Positions 1 to 7,454 of a DNA stretch of 35,993 bases are shown piece after piece (within the stretch, counting starts at the first letter, position 1; each line of letters begins with the position of its first letter). This DNA is from Bacillota bacterium. Its GTDB lineage: Bacteria; Bacillota; Clostridia; Christensenellales; Aristaeellaceae. The notes beneath the pieces were generated by a model that was not told the origin of the DNA, ran no database searches, and saw only the letters and a program-made list of their open reading frames with translations. The stretch is taken from assembly GCA_023409955.1 (NCBI GenBank), contig JAEYQQ010000041.1:1-35993 (forward strand), given 5' to 3'. The position numbers and the translations under genes are program-made.

Positions 1-1093
1 TCAGGCGGCTGATATCGGTGCGGCGGCCCTGTAACAGATCCCCCAGCCGCTGGACCATAATGGGCCCGCCGGTGAGCATGTTGGCCAGCTGAGCGATATA
101 GCGTCCATATTCGATAGGCTTGTTGAAAGGCTCGGTAAAGCGGGTGGAAACCAGCATGGCAAAGTTAGTGTTGCCCGTGCGCATTTTCTCATCGCCATAA
201 CTGTGGCCGTTGACCACAGCGATACCACCCTCGTAATGCTCCTCGCTGACCACGCCGCCGGGGTTCATGCAGAAGGTACGCACCTTGTTTTCGTAGGTAT
301 CGCTATAATACACCAGCTTGGCCTCATACAGGTGTTTGGTGAGATGGTCCATAATGGCATTGGGTACTTCCACCCGAACGCCGATGTCCACTTCATTGTT
401 CTGGGTACGCAGACCCAGGCGGTTTACTTCCGCTGCCAGCCATACAGCGCCGCCACGGCCCGGGGCTGCCACAACATACGGTGCATAGACTGTGTAAGGT
501 TCACCGCGCTTGGGCACCAGCTTCACGCCCACAACACGGTTGTTTTCTACCAGGATATCGCTGGCGGTTGTCAGTTCCGCAAAAGTGGTATTGGTTTGCC
601 CCACCAGGTAATCATGCATGGCTTCCAAAACAACACCGGCATTCTCCGTACCCAGGTGACGCACCGGGCATGGGATCAGCTTAATGTTATGGCGGCTGGC
701 CTCGTAGGAGATTTCCTCCACCTTGCGGTCATCCAGGCCATGGACCTGCGGCGGTGCGCCGAAACGAAGATAAATATCATCGGCATGGCTGATCATTTTC
801 TGTGCCTTGGGGTGCCCCATATAATCGCTGATATGGCCGCCCACTTCATCACTTAACGACAGCTTGCCGTCTGAAAAAGCGCCTGCACCCGCCCAGCCGT
901 GTACGATGGCACAGGGATCGCAATGCACACATTTGCCCGTAGTCCTGGCCGGGCAGGCACGCCGCGCAATGGCACGGCCTGTGTCTACAACAAGCACACG
1001 GCTTTGAGGTTTTTGTGCGGACAGCTCCAGTGCGGTGAAGATACCGGCAGGACCTGCGCCGATCACAATTGCATCATAACGAATGGTATCCAT
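1..1093 (-). CDS. NAD(P)/FAD-dependent oxidoreductase, COG2509 type (3' end off the left edge)
   Basis: Starts at the ATG at 1093, preceded by an AAGGAGG-like ribosome site, and stays open for 364 codons to the window edge, so the C-terminus is missing. A Rossmann FAD-binding motif GAGPAG lies at residues 12-17 near the N-terminus. It is followed by a cysteine cluster C47, C55, C58, C61 and then a glycine-rich GWAGAGAFSDGKL segment. This combination is typical of the uncharacterised FAD-dependent dehydrogenases of COG2509. The substrate is unknown. The four cysteines could hold an iron-sulfur cluster or zinc, which is inference. It lies downstream of the nucleoside phosphorylase on the same strand but appears to have its own promoter at 1173-1202. 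The family call is firm; the function is not. Confidence 0.85.
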   Translation of the reverse strand, partial: MDTIRYDAIVIGAGPAGIFTALELSAQKPQSRVLVVDTGRAIARRACPARTTGKCVHCDPCAIVHGWAGAGAFSDGKLSLSDEVGGHISDYMGHPKAQKMISHADDIYLRFGAPPQVHGLDDRKVEEISYEASRHNIKLIPCPVRHLGTENAGVVLEAMHDYLVGQTNTTFAELTTASDILVENNRVVGVKLVPKRGEPYTVYAPYVVAAPGRGGAVWLAAEVNRLGLRTQNNEVDIGVRVEVPNAIMDHLTKHLYEAKLVYYSDTYENKVRTFCMNPGGVVSEEHYEGGIAVVNGHSYGDEKMRTGNTNFAMLVSTRFTEPFNKPIEYGRYIAQLANMLTGGPIMVQRLGDLLQGRRTDISRL

Positions 1094-1113
1094 GGGTAGC
1101 GCCTCCTTATAAC

Positions 1114-1165
1114 CTTTGTGCTTTGCGCACAAAGAGGCCCTGTGCAATTTCGCACAGGGCTTCTT
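1114..1165 (-). other. Two tandem hairpins in the 5' leader of the FAD oxidoreductase gene
   Basis: Outer hairpin: 1132-1145 pairs with 1152-1165, a 14-bp stem with one mismatch and a 6-base loop. Inner hairpin: CTTTGTGC (1114-1121) pairs with GCACAAAG (1127-1134). The two stems overlap at 1132-1134, so they may compete at their bases. There is no clean U-run, so a simple terminator for the upstream phosphorylase gene is less likely than an RNA-stabilising or regulatory leader, but termination cannot be excluded. Confidence 0.5.
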
Positions 1166-1172
1166 GCGATTA

Positions 1173-1202
1173 ATTGTAGCATGGCAGCTGGTAAAAAAGC
1201 AA
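1173..1202 (-). promoter_or_regulatory. Sigma-A-type promoter of the FAD oxidoreductase gene
   Basis: Read on the minus strand, a -35 box TTGCTT (1202-1197) and a -10 box TACAAT (1178-1173) are separated by 18 bases. Transcription would begin about 1166, so both hairpins at 1114-1165 would fall in the 5' untranslated leader of the gene starting at 1093. Assigned from consensus matching only. Confidence 0.6.
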
Positions 1203-1287
1203 GTTTTTTGCATGTCTTTTTACACAGTGTGATTGCTGCTTATAAGCAGTCATACCGCACACACGCTGTATGCCAAATGATGTGTTG

Positions 1288-2613
1288 TTACATTCGGCTG
1301 ATACTATCCTTTGTCACTACTGCGTGGATCAAAGGCTCCGATTGTACCCTTTCCTGGCCGATACGAATATTGGCAAGCAGCGTTTCTTCAGCAGCCTTAG
1401 CTGATGCTTCATCCCTTGCGTATAGGGTTACCAGGGGTTCCCCATTTAGTACCGCATCGCCGATGCGATGCTTAAGCACGAAGCCTACAGATGGATCAAT
1501 AACATCCTCCTTGCGGATGCGGCCTGCACCCATACGCTGGGCACACATGCCCAGTGCAGCGGTATCCATACCCTGTATGTATCCAGATTCGGGAGCAATA
1601 ACATTGCGTACAACCGGCGCTTGGGGCAGCCGTTTCACATCGTCGCATACGCTGCCATCTCCGCCTTGTGCAGTAATCATCTCCCGAAGTTTTTCAAGCC
1701 CTGCGCCGCTGGCCAGAGCATCTAAAAGCAGCGCCTCTGCTTCTTCAAGGCTGAGTGCTCGGCCTGCCGCCATCAGCATATGGCTGCCAAGCACAAGTGA
1801 AACCGTCAAAAGTGGCCCGGTTGCCCTTCCGGAAAGGATATCGATTGCTTCCTTCACCTCCAGAGCGTTACCCACATGGGAGCCCAGGGGCTCCGCCATG
1901 CCGGTGACTATGGCTACGGTGGGCCTGCCCGTCTTATAGCCGATATCCACCATGGCCTTTGCAAGATTAATGCTGCCCTCCAGCGTTTGCATAATGGCGC
2001 CAGACCCTGTCTTGACATCCAACACAATGGCTCCGGCCCCGCTGGCCAGCTTTTTGCTCATGATGGAAGAAGCAATCAGCGGCAGGCTATCCACGGTGGA
2101 GGTAACATCCCGCAGGGCATAAAACACCTTGTCCGCCGGTGCCATGTTTTTGCTCTGGCCGATGACTGCACAGCCAATTCGCTTGACCTGACTGATAAAT
2201 GCCTCCTGGGACAGTTCAATTTGAAAGCCTGCAATGCTCTCCAGCTTATCCAGGGTGCCGCCGGTATGCCCCAGTCCCCGACCGCTCATTTTGGCCACAG
2301 GTACAGAGCAGGCCGCCACCAAAGGCACCAACACCAGGGTGGTGGTATCGCCTACACCGCCAGTGGAGTGCTTATCCACCGTTCGGCCAGGAATGGCGCT
2401 CAAATCCGCCATGTCTCCGGAATGGGCCATGGCAAGGGTCAAATGCGCCGTTTCCTCAGGTGTCATGCCGTTAAGACGGATAGCCATTAACAGTGCGGCC
2501 AGTTGATAGTCCGGTACTTGCCCCAAGGAAGCAGCTTTCACAAAAAAGGCTATCTCCTCCTCGCTCAGTATACGGCCTAGTTTTTTATTTTCAATGATCC
2601 CGATCATGTCCAT
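1288..2613 (-). CDS. pdp: Pyrimidine-nucleoside phosphorylase
   Basis: A 441-residue protein of the thymidine/pyrimidine-nucleoside phosphorylase family, full length. It splits uridine, thymidine or deoxyuridine with phosphate to the free base and (deoxy)ribose-1-phosphate in cytosolic nucleoside salvage. Visible hallmarks are the phosphate-binding segment DKHSTGGVGD near residue 80 and the family signature SGRGLGHTGGTLDKLE about 30 residues later. A conserved region around DVTSTVDSLPLIASSIMSKK corresponds to the pyrimidine-binding lysine and serine area. The name deoA would apply to thymidine-restricted enzymes; Firmicutes homologues are usually broad-specificity Pdp. The gene stands alone and diverges from the HAD hydrolase at 2780. 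The start has a second in-frame ATG two codons later. Confidence 0.93.
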   Translation of the reverse strand: MDMIGIIENKKLGRILSEEEIAFFVKAASLGQVPDYQLAALLMAIRLNGMTPEETAHLTLAMAHSGDMADLSAIPGRTVDKHSTGGVGDTTTLVLVPLVAACSVPVAKMSGRGLGHTGGTLDKLESIAGFQIELSQEAFISQVKRIGCAVIGQSKNMAPADKVFYALRDVTSTVDSLPLIASSIMSKKLASGAGAIVLDVKTGSGAIMQTLEGSINLAKAMVDIGYKTGRPTVAIVTGMAEPLGSHVGNALEVKEAIDILSGRATGPLLTVSLVLGSHMLMAAGRALSLEEAEALLLDALASGAGLEKLREMITAQGGDGSVCDDVKRLPQAPVVRNVIAPESGYIQGMDTAALGMCAQRMGAGRIRKEDVIDPSVGFVLKHRIGDAVLNGEPLVTLYARDEASAKAAEETLLANIRIGQERVQSEPLIHAVVTKDSISRM

Positions 2614-2648
2614 ATGGCTTTGCTTCCTTTCAAAGGAATGATATTGGT

Positions 2649-2654
2649 ATTATA
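2649..2654 (-). promoter_or_regulatory. Extended -10 promoter element of the nucleoside phosphorylase gene
   Basis: The minus strand reads TGGTATAAT with a perfect TATAAT at 2654-2649 and the TG of an extended -10 motif. No good -35 box is seen at the expected distance. The start codon is about 36 bases downstream with an AAGGAAG-type ribosome site between. Confidence 0.55.
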
Positions 2655-2728
2655 CCATCAAGGGCATGCTTCGTCATCCTGCCCCCGCTGCACCTAGACA
2701 TCTTATTTTACCCGATTCCCTGCAAAGC

Positions 2729-2757
2729 TTGCCACTTCACAAGAAACACGTTATACT
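2729..2757 (+). promoter_or_regulatory. Sigma-A promoter of the HAD hydrolase gene
   Basis: TTGCCA (2729-2734) and TATACT (2752-2757) are separated by exactly 17 bases. Transcription would start near 2764, only a few bases before the AGGAGG ribosome site at 2768-2773. This rules out start codons upstream of the promoter and supports the start at 2780. Confidence 0.75.
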
Positions 2758-2779
2758 ACCAATTGACAGGAGGATGGGA

Positions 2780-3568
2780 ATGAAGATAACGAACCTTGAC
2801 AGTCTCCGTGCAAAAAAGGGTTTCATATGTGATATGGACGGTGTTTTATATCACGGCAACAAGCTCCTCCCCGGCGTTCATAATTTTGTAGATTTTTTGC
2901 AGCGGGAGAAGAAGAAATATCTATTCCTCACCAACAGTTCGGAAAGGGCGCCAAGGGAGCTGGCACAAAAGCTGTCAAGGCTTGGCCTTACCGTATCTGA
3001 AGATCATTTTTATACCAGTGCGCTTTCCACCGCAGCCTTTCTAAAGGCCCAATGCCCCGGCGGCAGCGCCTATGTCATTGGCGAACCGGGCCTGGTAGGC
3101 GCTCTGTATGATGCCGGATTCACCATGAACGATGTGAACCCGGATTATGTGGTGCTTGGCGAAACTCGTACCTACAGCTATGATAAGATTGAGAAGGCTG
3201 TATCTTTGGTACTGAAGGGTGCAAAGCTTATCGGCGCCAACTCCGACCTGACCGGCCCCATCGAAAACGGCATTGCGCCCGCTACCAGGGCTTTAATGGC
3301 TCCCATTGCCTTGGCCACTGGCCGCTCGGCTTATTACCTGGGCAAGCCCAATCCCCTGATGATGAAGCATGGCCTGCAAATACTGGGGGTCACACCGGAG
3401 GAATCGGCCATCATTGGCGATCGAATGGATACAGACATCATCTCCGGTATTGAAAGTGGCATTGATACCGTACTGGTATTAAGCGGCGTCACCGATATTG
3501 AAGAAATGAAGTCCTTCCCCTACCAGCCTACCTATGTGCTTTCCGGCGTGGGCGATATCGTGCCATAA
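2780..3568 (+). CDS. HAD-IIA family sugar-phosphatase (NagD-like)
   Basis: A 262-residue haloacid-dehalogenase-superfamily phosphatase of subfamily IIA. Motif I is at residues 16-22, with nucleophile D18 and acid/base D20 in ICDMDGV. Motif II is the LTNSS segment, motif III is the lysine in GKPNP, and motif IV is IIGDRMDTDI with its two aspartates. The stretch between motifs II and III is long enough for the C2 cap that sets substrate choice. NagD, AraL and p-nitrophenyl-phosphatase-type enzymes share this layout and hydrolyse small sugar or nucleotide phosphates; the substrate cannot be read from sequence. The start chosen is the ATG six bases after AGGAGG; the ATG at 2774 is too close to it. 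The gene converges on fosX, 33 bp away, with no evident terminator between. Confidence 0.9.
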   Translation: MKITNLDSLRAKKGFICDMDGVLYHGNKLLPGVHNFVDFLQREKKKYLFLTNSSERAPRELAQKLSRLGLTVSEDHFYTSALSTAAFLKAQCPGGSAYVIGEPGLVGALYDAGFTMNDVNPDYVVLGETRTYSYDKIEKAVSLVLKGAKLIGANSDLTGPIENGIAPATRALMAPIALATGRSAYYLGKPNPLMMKHGLQILGVTPEESAIIGDRMDTDIISGIESGIDTVLVLSGVTDIEEMKSFPYQPTYVLSGVGDIVP

Positions 3569-3601
3569 GCTTTGATCCTTCTACACTTTTGCATAAAGGC
3601 A

Positions 3602-4009
3602 TTATTTAGACATTGCATACCGCTGTAACCTTTGATATAGTGTCCCGGTATGCAGTTCAAACAAATGGTTATCATCATCATAAAAGTACAAGGATTGGCC
3701 TTCCCCTGAAACACGGGGACGGCCTTCTTTTATGATAACGCCAGCATCGGTAAGCCGCTTTTGATATCCTGCCAAATCCTCCTCATTGATCCGAAAAGCA
3801 ATGTGGTTGTAGCTTTGCTCCGGCAAAGCATCTCCCTCCATCAGGCAAATCCACTGCCCGCCCAGCAGCAAAAACGTTTCTCGGGAAATTGAAAATGTAT
3901 CATCCTCGCTGTCATATACCTCCTTTGCGCCAAGCACGCCGCAAAAAAGCTCCTTACTTTTAAGCAGGTTGCTAACCATCAACGTTATGTGGCTCAAACC
4001 CAGAATCAT
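3602..4009 (-). CDS. fosX: FosX-type fosfomycin hydrolase (VOC family)
   Basis: A 135-residue vicinal-oxygen-chelate protein. FosX opens the epoxide of fosfomycin with water, using Mn(II), and gives low-level or full fosfomycin resistance. With the start at 4009 the residues known to matter in characterised FosX fall at the same numbers: metal ligands H7, H69 and E118, and the general base E44. Surrounding segments also match the family, for example WICLMEGD, YNHIAF, GEGQSLYFYD and NHLFELH. The start is chosen because AAAGGAGG lies 7 bases upstream; the longer open frame to 4078 would run through a terminator hairpin. FosA and FosB use thiol nucleophiles and lack this glutamate, so FosX is preferred. 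No mobile element is adjacent, so the gene looks chromosomal and intrinsic. Confidence 0.93.
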   Translation of the reverse strand: MILGLSHITLMVSNLLKSKELFCGVLGAKEVYDSEDDTFSISRETFLLLGGQWICLMEGDALPEQSYNHIAFRINEEDLAGYQKRLTDAGVIIKEGRPRVSGEGQSLYFYDDDNHLFELHTGTLYQRLQRYAMSK

Positions 4010-4033
4010 CAGGCATCCTCCTTTCAGAAATAA

Positions 4034-4064
4034 AAAAGAACACGACTGGAAATCGTGTTCTTTT
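4034..4064 (-). terminator. Intrinsic terminator between divIVA and fosX
   Basis: A perfect 12-bp inverted repeat (4053-4064 with 4034-4045) encloses a 7-base loop. On the minus strand the stem is followed by a run of six T. It ends the divIVA transcript. Its U-run ends only about 10 bases before the fosX ribosome site, leaving no room for a separate fosX promoter downstream of it. fosX transcription must therefore pass through this element. Confidence 0.85.
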
Positions 4065-4161
4065 GATGATATGTACAAAAATGGTATTTGAATACGCTTC
4101 CCGCATTATTCGGGGAGCCATCCATTGAAACATCCAGTAAGCTCTTTCTAAGCAGACCGCT

Positions 4162-4683
4162 TTATTCCTCGAACAGTTCGGTTTCTGCTTTGAGGATATG
4201 CATCTGATCATCCACAAGGCGCTGAAAACGGTCCTTGTAATCCTTGGCCGCACGGCGCAGCATCTCCACTTCCTGAGCAAGGGATTCCCGCTCGGAAGCG
4301 ATATCAGCCACTGCTTCCTCCGCTTTTTTCTGTGCCTCTGCCACAATAACCTCAGCCCTGGCATGGGCTTCTGCGACCGTCTCATCGCTCACGCGCTGGG
4401 CGTTCACCAGCAGCTTTCGCAAGGTTTCCTCCTGCTCCTTTGCGATGGCAGGTATCGGGGGCCGTGTCGCGGGCGGAGGTGTTGCGATTGATTCCGGCCG
4501 AGCCGGACGGGCCGCCTGGGCCCGCGCCTGAGCCAGTTGCTCCTGCAGGGATGCAATTTCATCCTGCACGCTGAGCAGCTCGTCACAAATCTCATCCAAG
4601 AATTCATCCACCTCTACGGGGTCATAGCCGCGTACTTTGGTTTTGAACTCTTTTTCTTCGATCATCTGGATGGTGATTGGCAT
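4162..4683 (-). CDS. divIVA: DivIVA-domain cell division/polarity protein
   Basis: A 173-residue coiled-coil protein. The N-terminus carries the DivIVA membrane-binding and dimerisation segment with the motif FKTKVRGYDPVEVDEFLD at about residues 12-29. A coiled coil follows, then an Ala/Pro-rich linker around residues 65-90, then a second long charged coiled coil to the end. DivIVA binds negatively curved membrane at septum and poles and recruits division or cell-wall partners. The start is the ATG at 4683 because GAAAGGAGA precedes it; the longer frame to 4752 reads into the intergenic gap. The gene sits last in the yggS-sepF-yggT-ylmH-divIVA cluster, the classical position. The long linker between coils is unlike B. 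subtilis DivIVA and closer to many clostridial forms. Confidence 0.92.
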   Translation of the reverse strand: MPITIQMIEEKEFKTKVRGYDPVEVDEFLDEICDELLSVQDEIASLQEQLAQARAQAARPARPESIATPPPATRPPIPAIAKEQEETLRKLLVNAQRVSDETVAEAHARAEVIVAEAQKKAEEAVADIASERESLAQEVEMLRRAAKDYKDRFQRLVDDQMHILKAETELFEE

Positions 4684-4723
4684 GTGCGCGGTCTCCTTTC
4701 TAACTGGAAAAAAATATTTATCA

Positions 4724-5473
4724 TCAATGGATGCCATGGCTTTCAAACTCAATGGGAAGCCGTTTCTTTCGGTTGGGTGTCCCCACTTTTTTGATCAACA
4801 GTCGTCCATGACCCCTGATGGAGAGCAAATCCCCTTCATGCATTTGTGCATCCGTTCGGGTTTCCGGCCTATGATTGACCAGCACAAGTCCTGATTGGAT
4901 ACAGGACGCAGCCTCGGTCCGGCTCATGTTCAGCCCGGATGCGATAATAGCATCCAGCCGTAATGATGCCACCGTATCGCGAAAGGTCTTTCCCGCCGCC
5001 TGCTCAACGGTAGGCAGATCCTCCATCACCATTGCCTGTACAGGCGTTCTGCCAGCCTTGCAAAGGTTCTGAGCAATAAAATCCGCCATGTCCTGGGCTG
5101 CCATCAAATAAGCGTTGCCTTTTTCAAGAATGATATCGCCTGCCACACTGCGTTCAATACCCAGCCCCAGCACACTGCCCAGCAAGGAGCGGTGCTCTGC
5201 CTGATGGTATCTTTCATCCCAAGTGATGCGAATGCATCTGATAGGGAACGCAGGCATATCACCTTCCATGTGGAAGCAGGCCATGACACGCTCTGCTGAT
5301 GGATACCCGCCAAACAGCGTGCAGCTCAAGCCATTATCCCTGGCAATCCTTACAGCCTGCTCCGCCTCAGGCGGTGACAAAAAGCGTGTATACTGCTGCA
5401 CCGTAAGCTTTAAGCTCCGCTGGCACAGTTCTTTCAGCCTCGCCTGTACATTATCTACCGGCATAGATGCCAT
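4724..5473 (-). CDS. ylmH: YlmH family S4-domain RNA-binding protein
   Basis: About 249 residues. The N-terminal two-thirds match the YlmH fold with the FLSPPE motif about 30 residues in and the conserved DERYHQAEHRSLLGSVLGLG-type block. The last third is an S4 RNA-binding domain (RLDAIIASGLNMSRTEA, then SGLVLVNHR). B. subtilis YlmH has been linked to cell division and to rescue of stalled ribosomes. The start is set at the ATG at 5473, which lies one base after the yggT stop (TGATATG), so translation is probably coupled. A longer frame to 5512 would overlap yggT by 38 bases, and another ATG is at 5464. The Shine-Dalgarno is weak, which fits coupling. The gene lies between yggT and divIVA, as in B. 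subtilis. Confidence 0.88.
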   Translation of the reverse strand: MASMPVDNVQARLKELCQRSLKLTVQQYTRFLSPPEAEQAVRIARDNGLSCTLFGGYPSAERVMACFHMEGDMPAFPIRCIRITWDERYHQAEHRSLLGSVLGLGIERSVAGDIILEKGNAYLMAAQDMADFIAQNLCKAGRTPVQAMVMEDLPTVEQAAGKTFRDTVASLRLDAIIASGLNMSRTEAASCIQSGLVLVNHRPETRTDAQMHEGDLLSIRGHGRLLIKKVGTPNRKKRLPIEFESHGIH

Positions 5474-5474
5474 A

Positions 5475-5756
5475 TCAGGTAAATAGCCGCCGGAGAATAT
5501 CCAGGAATTCACGCAGAAACCTGACCAGAAGCCATGCCGCCAGGGGTGACCAATCGATACGCTGCCAGTTGGCAGGGAGAATTCTGGCCAGTAAACGGCG
5601 GATGGGGATCAAAACCGGCTCAACAAGCCGGTACAAAAATTGCGTAAAAGGTGACTGAGCTGGTTTTATGTAGCCAATGGCAAAATATATGACCAATGCA
5701 ATTTGATACAGGAACGCAGCCAACGATAAAAGCTCAAACAGCAGCCTCATCCGCAT
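5475..5756 (-). CDS. yggT: YggT family membrane protein
   Basis: A 93-residue protein with two hydrophobic segments, at about residues 8-28 and 70-86. They flank a loop with a PxLxPIRRLL-type motif, here EPVLIPIRRLLARILP, characteristic of YggT/YlmG. Homologues sit in the membrane in one or two repeats; this has one. Their role is linked to division-site or nucleoid organisation, but the mechanism is unknown. Start ATG at 5756 follows GAGGAGG. It is the fourth gene of the division operon, 24 bases after sepF. Confidence 0.9.
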   Translation of the reverse strand: MRMRLLFELLSLAAFLYQIALVIYFAIGYIKPAQSPFTQFLYRLVEPVLIPIRRLLARILPANWQRIDWSPLAAWLLVRFLREFLDILRRLFT

Positions 5757-5780
5757 CGCCTCCTCTCGTATGTAAAAGAA

Positions 5781-6728
5781 TCAGCGGCCATATCCTGCTG
5801 CACGGCGGGTATCCTGGGCATAATACCCGGCTGCTTTGTATTCTCCGTCATTGTCATAGGACTGCTGATAGCCCGCCGGATACGAGGCATCTTCCTGGGG
5901 AGCATACCTATCCTGGGGGGCATACCTTTCTTGCTGCGGATAACCGCCATATGCATTCTCTTGAACGTCATATGCATCCTGTCCCTGGGGACGCCCGGAA
6001 GCATAGCTGTGGGCGCGGCTGGGCCGCTGTCCTTGCTGACGTGCTGCACCATTTAAACGCTTGGTGGCATCATCCTGCGATACCCGGACAACATCGGGGG
6101 TAATGACATACACGCCGCGGGTGGAAATACGGCTGATGTTACAGTTTAAAGTATATGCAGCGCCGCTGAGCATATCCACACAACGCTGTTTTTCTGTATC
6201 GTTGGCAATGTTGTCCATGTTCAAGGCAACCGTGCAGTTATTTTTCAGGTGTTCTATAATCGCACGGCACTCGTCTCTGTCACGCAGATGAAGAATCTGA
6301 AGCTCATGCGCATACGTATTACCGGATCTGTCACTCATAACGCCGGGAAAAGGGACTACCTTTTCTACGCTTTGTACAGGTGTGCGTCCACTACGAGCCT
6401 GCGGCTGAGACTGCTGGGAGTAGCTGCCGGAATAGGGTGACTGATAACCACCCTCCTGGGGCGGGTATGCCTCCTGCTGATACCCAGCATAGGGCTGCTG
6501 TACCGGTTGCTGGGTAGGCTGCTGATAGGGCTGCTGACGCTGATATGCGTTATCATACTGCGCATACCCTGCATACTCCTGGCCATAGGCCGCCTGGGCT
6601 GGGTCATAGTACCCCTCCTGTGCGCCATAAGGCTGTTCATAATACCCTTGTTCCTCCCCATGCAAAAACCTGCGGGTCATTTGAGTAACATTGTCCCGCA
6701 CCCGGTCAAACATGTCGCGAAAAGCCAT
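5781..6728 (-). CDS. sepF: SepF cell division protein with extended Tyr/Gln-rich flanks
   Basis: A 315-residue protein, about twice the usual SepF length. Residues 1-22 (MAFRDMFDRVRDN onward) form the amphipathic membrane-binding helix. Residues 25-115 are low complexity, rich in Gln, Tyr, Pro and Gly. The SepF core is at about 122-216, containing VVPFPGVM, YAHELQILHLRD, the VALNMDNI segment, and the DMLSGAAYTLN and GVYVITP segments. Residues 220-315 form a second Gln/Tyr-rich tail with QERYAP/QDRYAP near-repeats. SepF tethers FtsZ to the membrane and polymerises into rings. The ATG at 6728 is chosen because TAGGAGGG precedes it; the frame to 6806 has no signal. Neighbours yggS and yggT confirm the identity. 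The two long tails are the unusual feature. Confidence 0.93.
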   Translation of the reverse strand: MAFRDMFDRVRDNVTQMTRRFLHGEEQGYYEQPYGAQEGYYDPAQAAYGQEYAGYAQYDNAYQRQQPYQQPTQQPVQQPYAGYQQEAYPPQEGGYQSPYSGSYSQQSQPQARSGRTPVQSVEKVVPFPGVMSDRSGNTYAHELQILHLRDRDECRAIIEHLKNNCTVALNMDNIANDTEKQRCVDMLSGAAYTLNCNISRISTRGVYVITPDVVRVSQDDATKRLNGAARQQGQRPSRAHSYASGRPQGQDAYDVQENAYGGYPQQERYAPQDRYAPQEDASYPAGYQQSYDNDGEYKAAGYYAQDTRRAAGYGR

Positions 6729-6738
6729 GGGAACCCTC

Positions 6739-7440
6739 CTACTTATTGGTAGCCTTGGGGCTCCGAGCCCCGAACAGCGCCGAACCGATACGCACCATGG
6801 TGGCACCTTCTTGGGCGGCGATCAAGTAATCCTGGGACATGCCCATGGACAATTCCTCCATGTATACACCGGGAATCTCCATTTGGCTTATGCTGTCAAA
6901 AAGGCTGCGCATTTCCCGGAACAAAGGGCGCAGGGTTTCTACATCTGCCGTAAGGGGCATAATCGCCATCAATCCCCTCACACAAATACCCGGCATCAAA
7001 GCGCAATCCCTGATAAACCTTTCCGTTTCATCAGAGTTGATGCCCCCTTTTTGTGCTTCCCCGGCCACATTCACCTGCACCAGAACATTCATCACGAGGC
7101 CTGCTTTTTGTGCATGCCGGCTGATTTCTCGGGCTAATTCCATTCTGTCCAGAGAATGTATGAAGCATACTTTATTTATTATATATTTAACTTTGTTTGT
7201 TTGCAACCTTCCGATGAGATGCATCCGAAATTTTGGATAAAGCATAGGGGCCTTCTCCATAATCTCTTGCACCCTGTTTTCACCCAGATCCAAAACATCC
7301 AAAGCAGCCAGCAGATTAATCTCTTCGGCGGCAATGGTCTTGCTTACGGCGATAATCCGGGGCGGCTTACCCCAGCGAACCGAAGCTTGGTCTAGCTGCT
7401 CCCGAATCAAAGCAAGCCGTTTGGCCAACCCTTCCCCCAT
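6739..7440 (-). CDS. yggS: YggS/YlmE family pyridoxal-phosphate homeostasis protein
   Basis: A 233-residue single-domain PLP-binding protein with the fold of an alanine racemase barrel but no known enzyme activity; it controls intracellular vitamin B6 and amino-acid pools. K34 in AVSKT is the predicted PLP lysine. Also conserved are DLGENRVQEI, HLIGRLQTNK, a GLMAI(M)P segment and the phosphate-binding C-terminal SMGMSQDYLIA and VRIGSALFG. The start ATG at 7440 follows CCGGAGGAGG. It ends 10 bases before sepF, the order seen in B. subtilis (ylmE-sepF). There is a 14-base gap from the adaptor protein gene upstream. Confidence 0.93.
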   Translation of the reverse strand: MGEGLAKRLALIREQLDQASVRWGKPPRIIAVSKTIAAEEINLLAALDVLDLGENRVQEIMEKAPMLYPKFRMHLIGRLQTNKVKYIINKVCFIHSLDRMELAREISRHAQKAGLVMNVLVQVNVAGEAQKGGINSDETERFIRDCALMPGICVRGLMAIMPLTADVETLRPLFREMRSLFDSISQMEIPGVYMEELSMGMSQDYLIAAQEGATMVRIGSALFGARSPKATNK

Positions 7441-7454
7441 ACAGCCTCCTCCGG

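Noticed and set aside
203..856. A 217-codon plus-strand open frame opposite the FAD oxidoreductase
   Set aside because: The minus-strand frame encodes a clear family protein over the same bases; the plus frame has no ribosome site or recognisable motif.
3972..4385. A 137-codon minus-strand frame spanning the end of divIVA and the terminator before fosX
   Set aside because: It lies in another frame over divIVA and runs through a terminator stem; no domain and no start signal.
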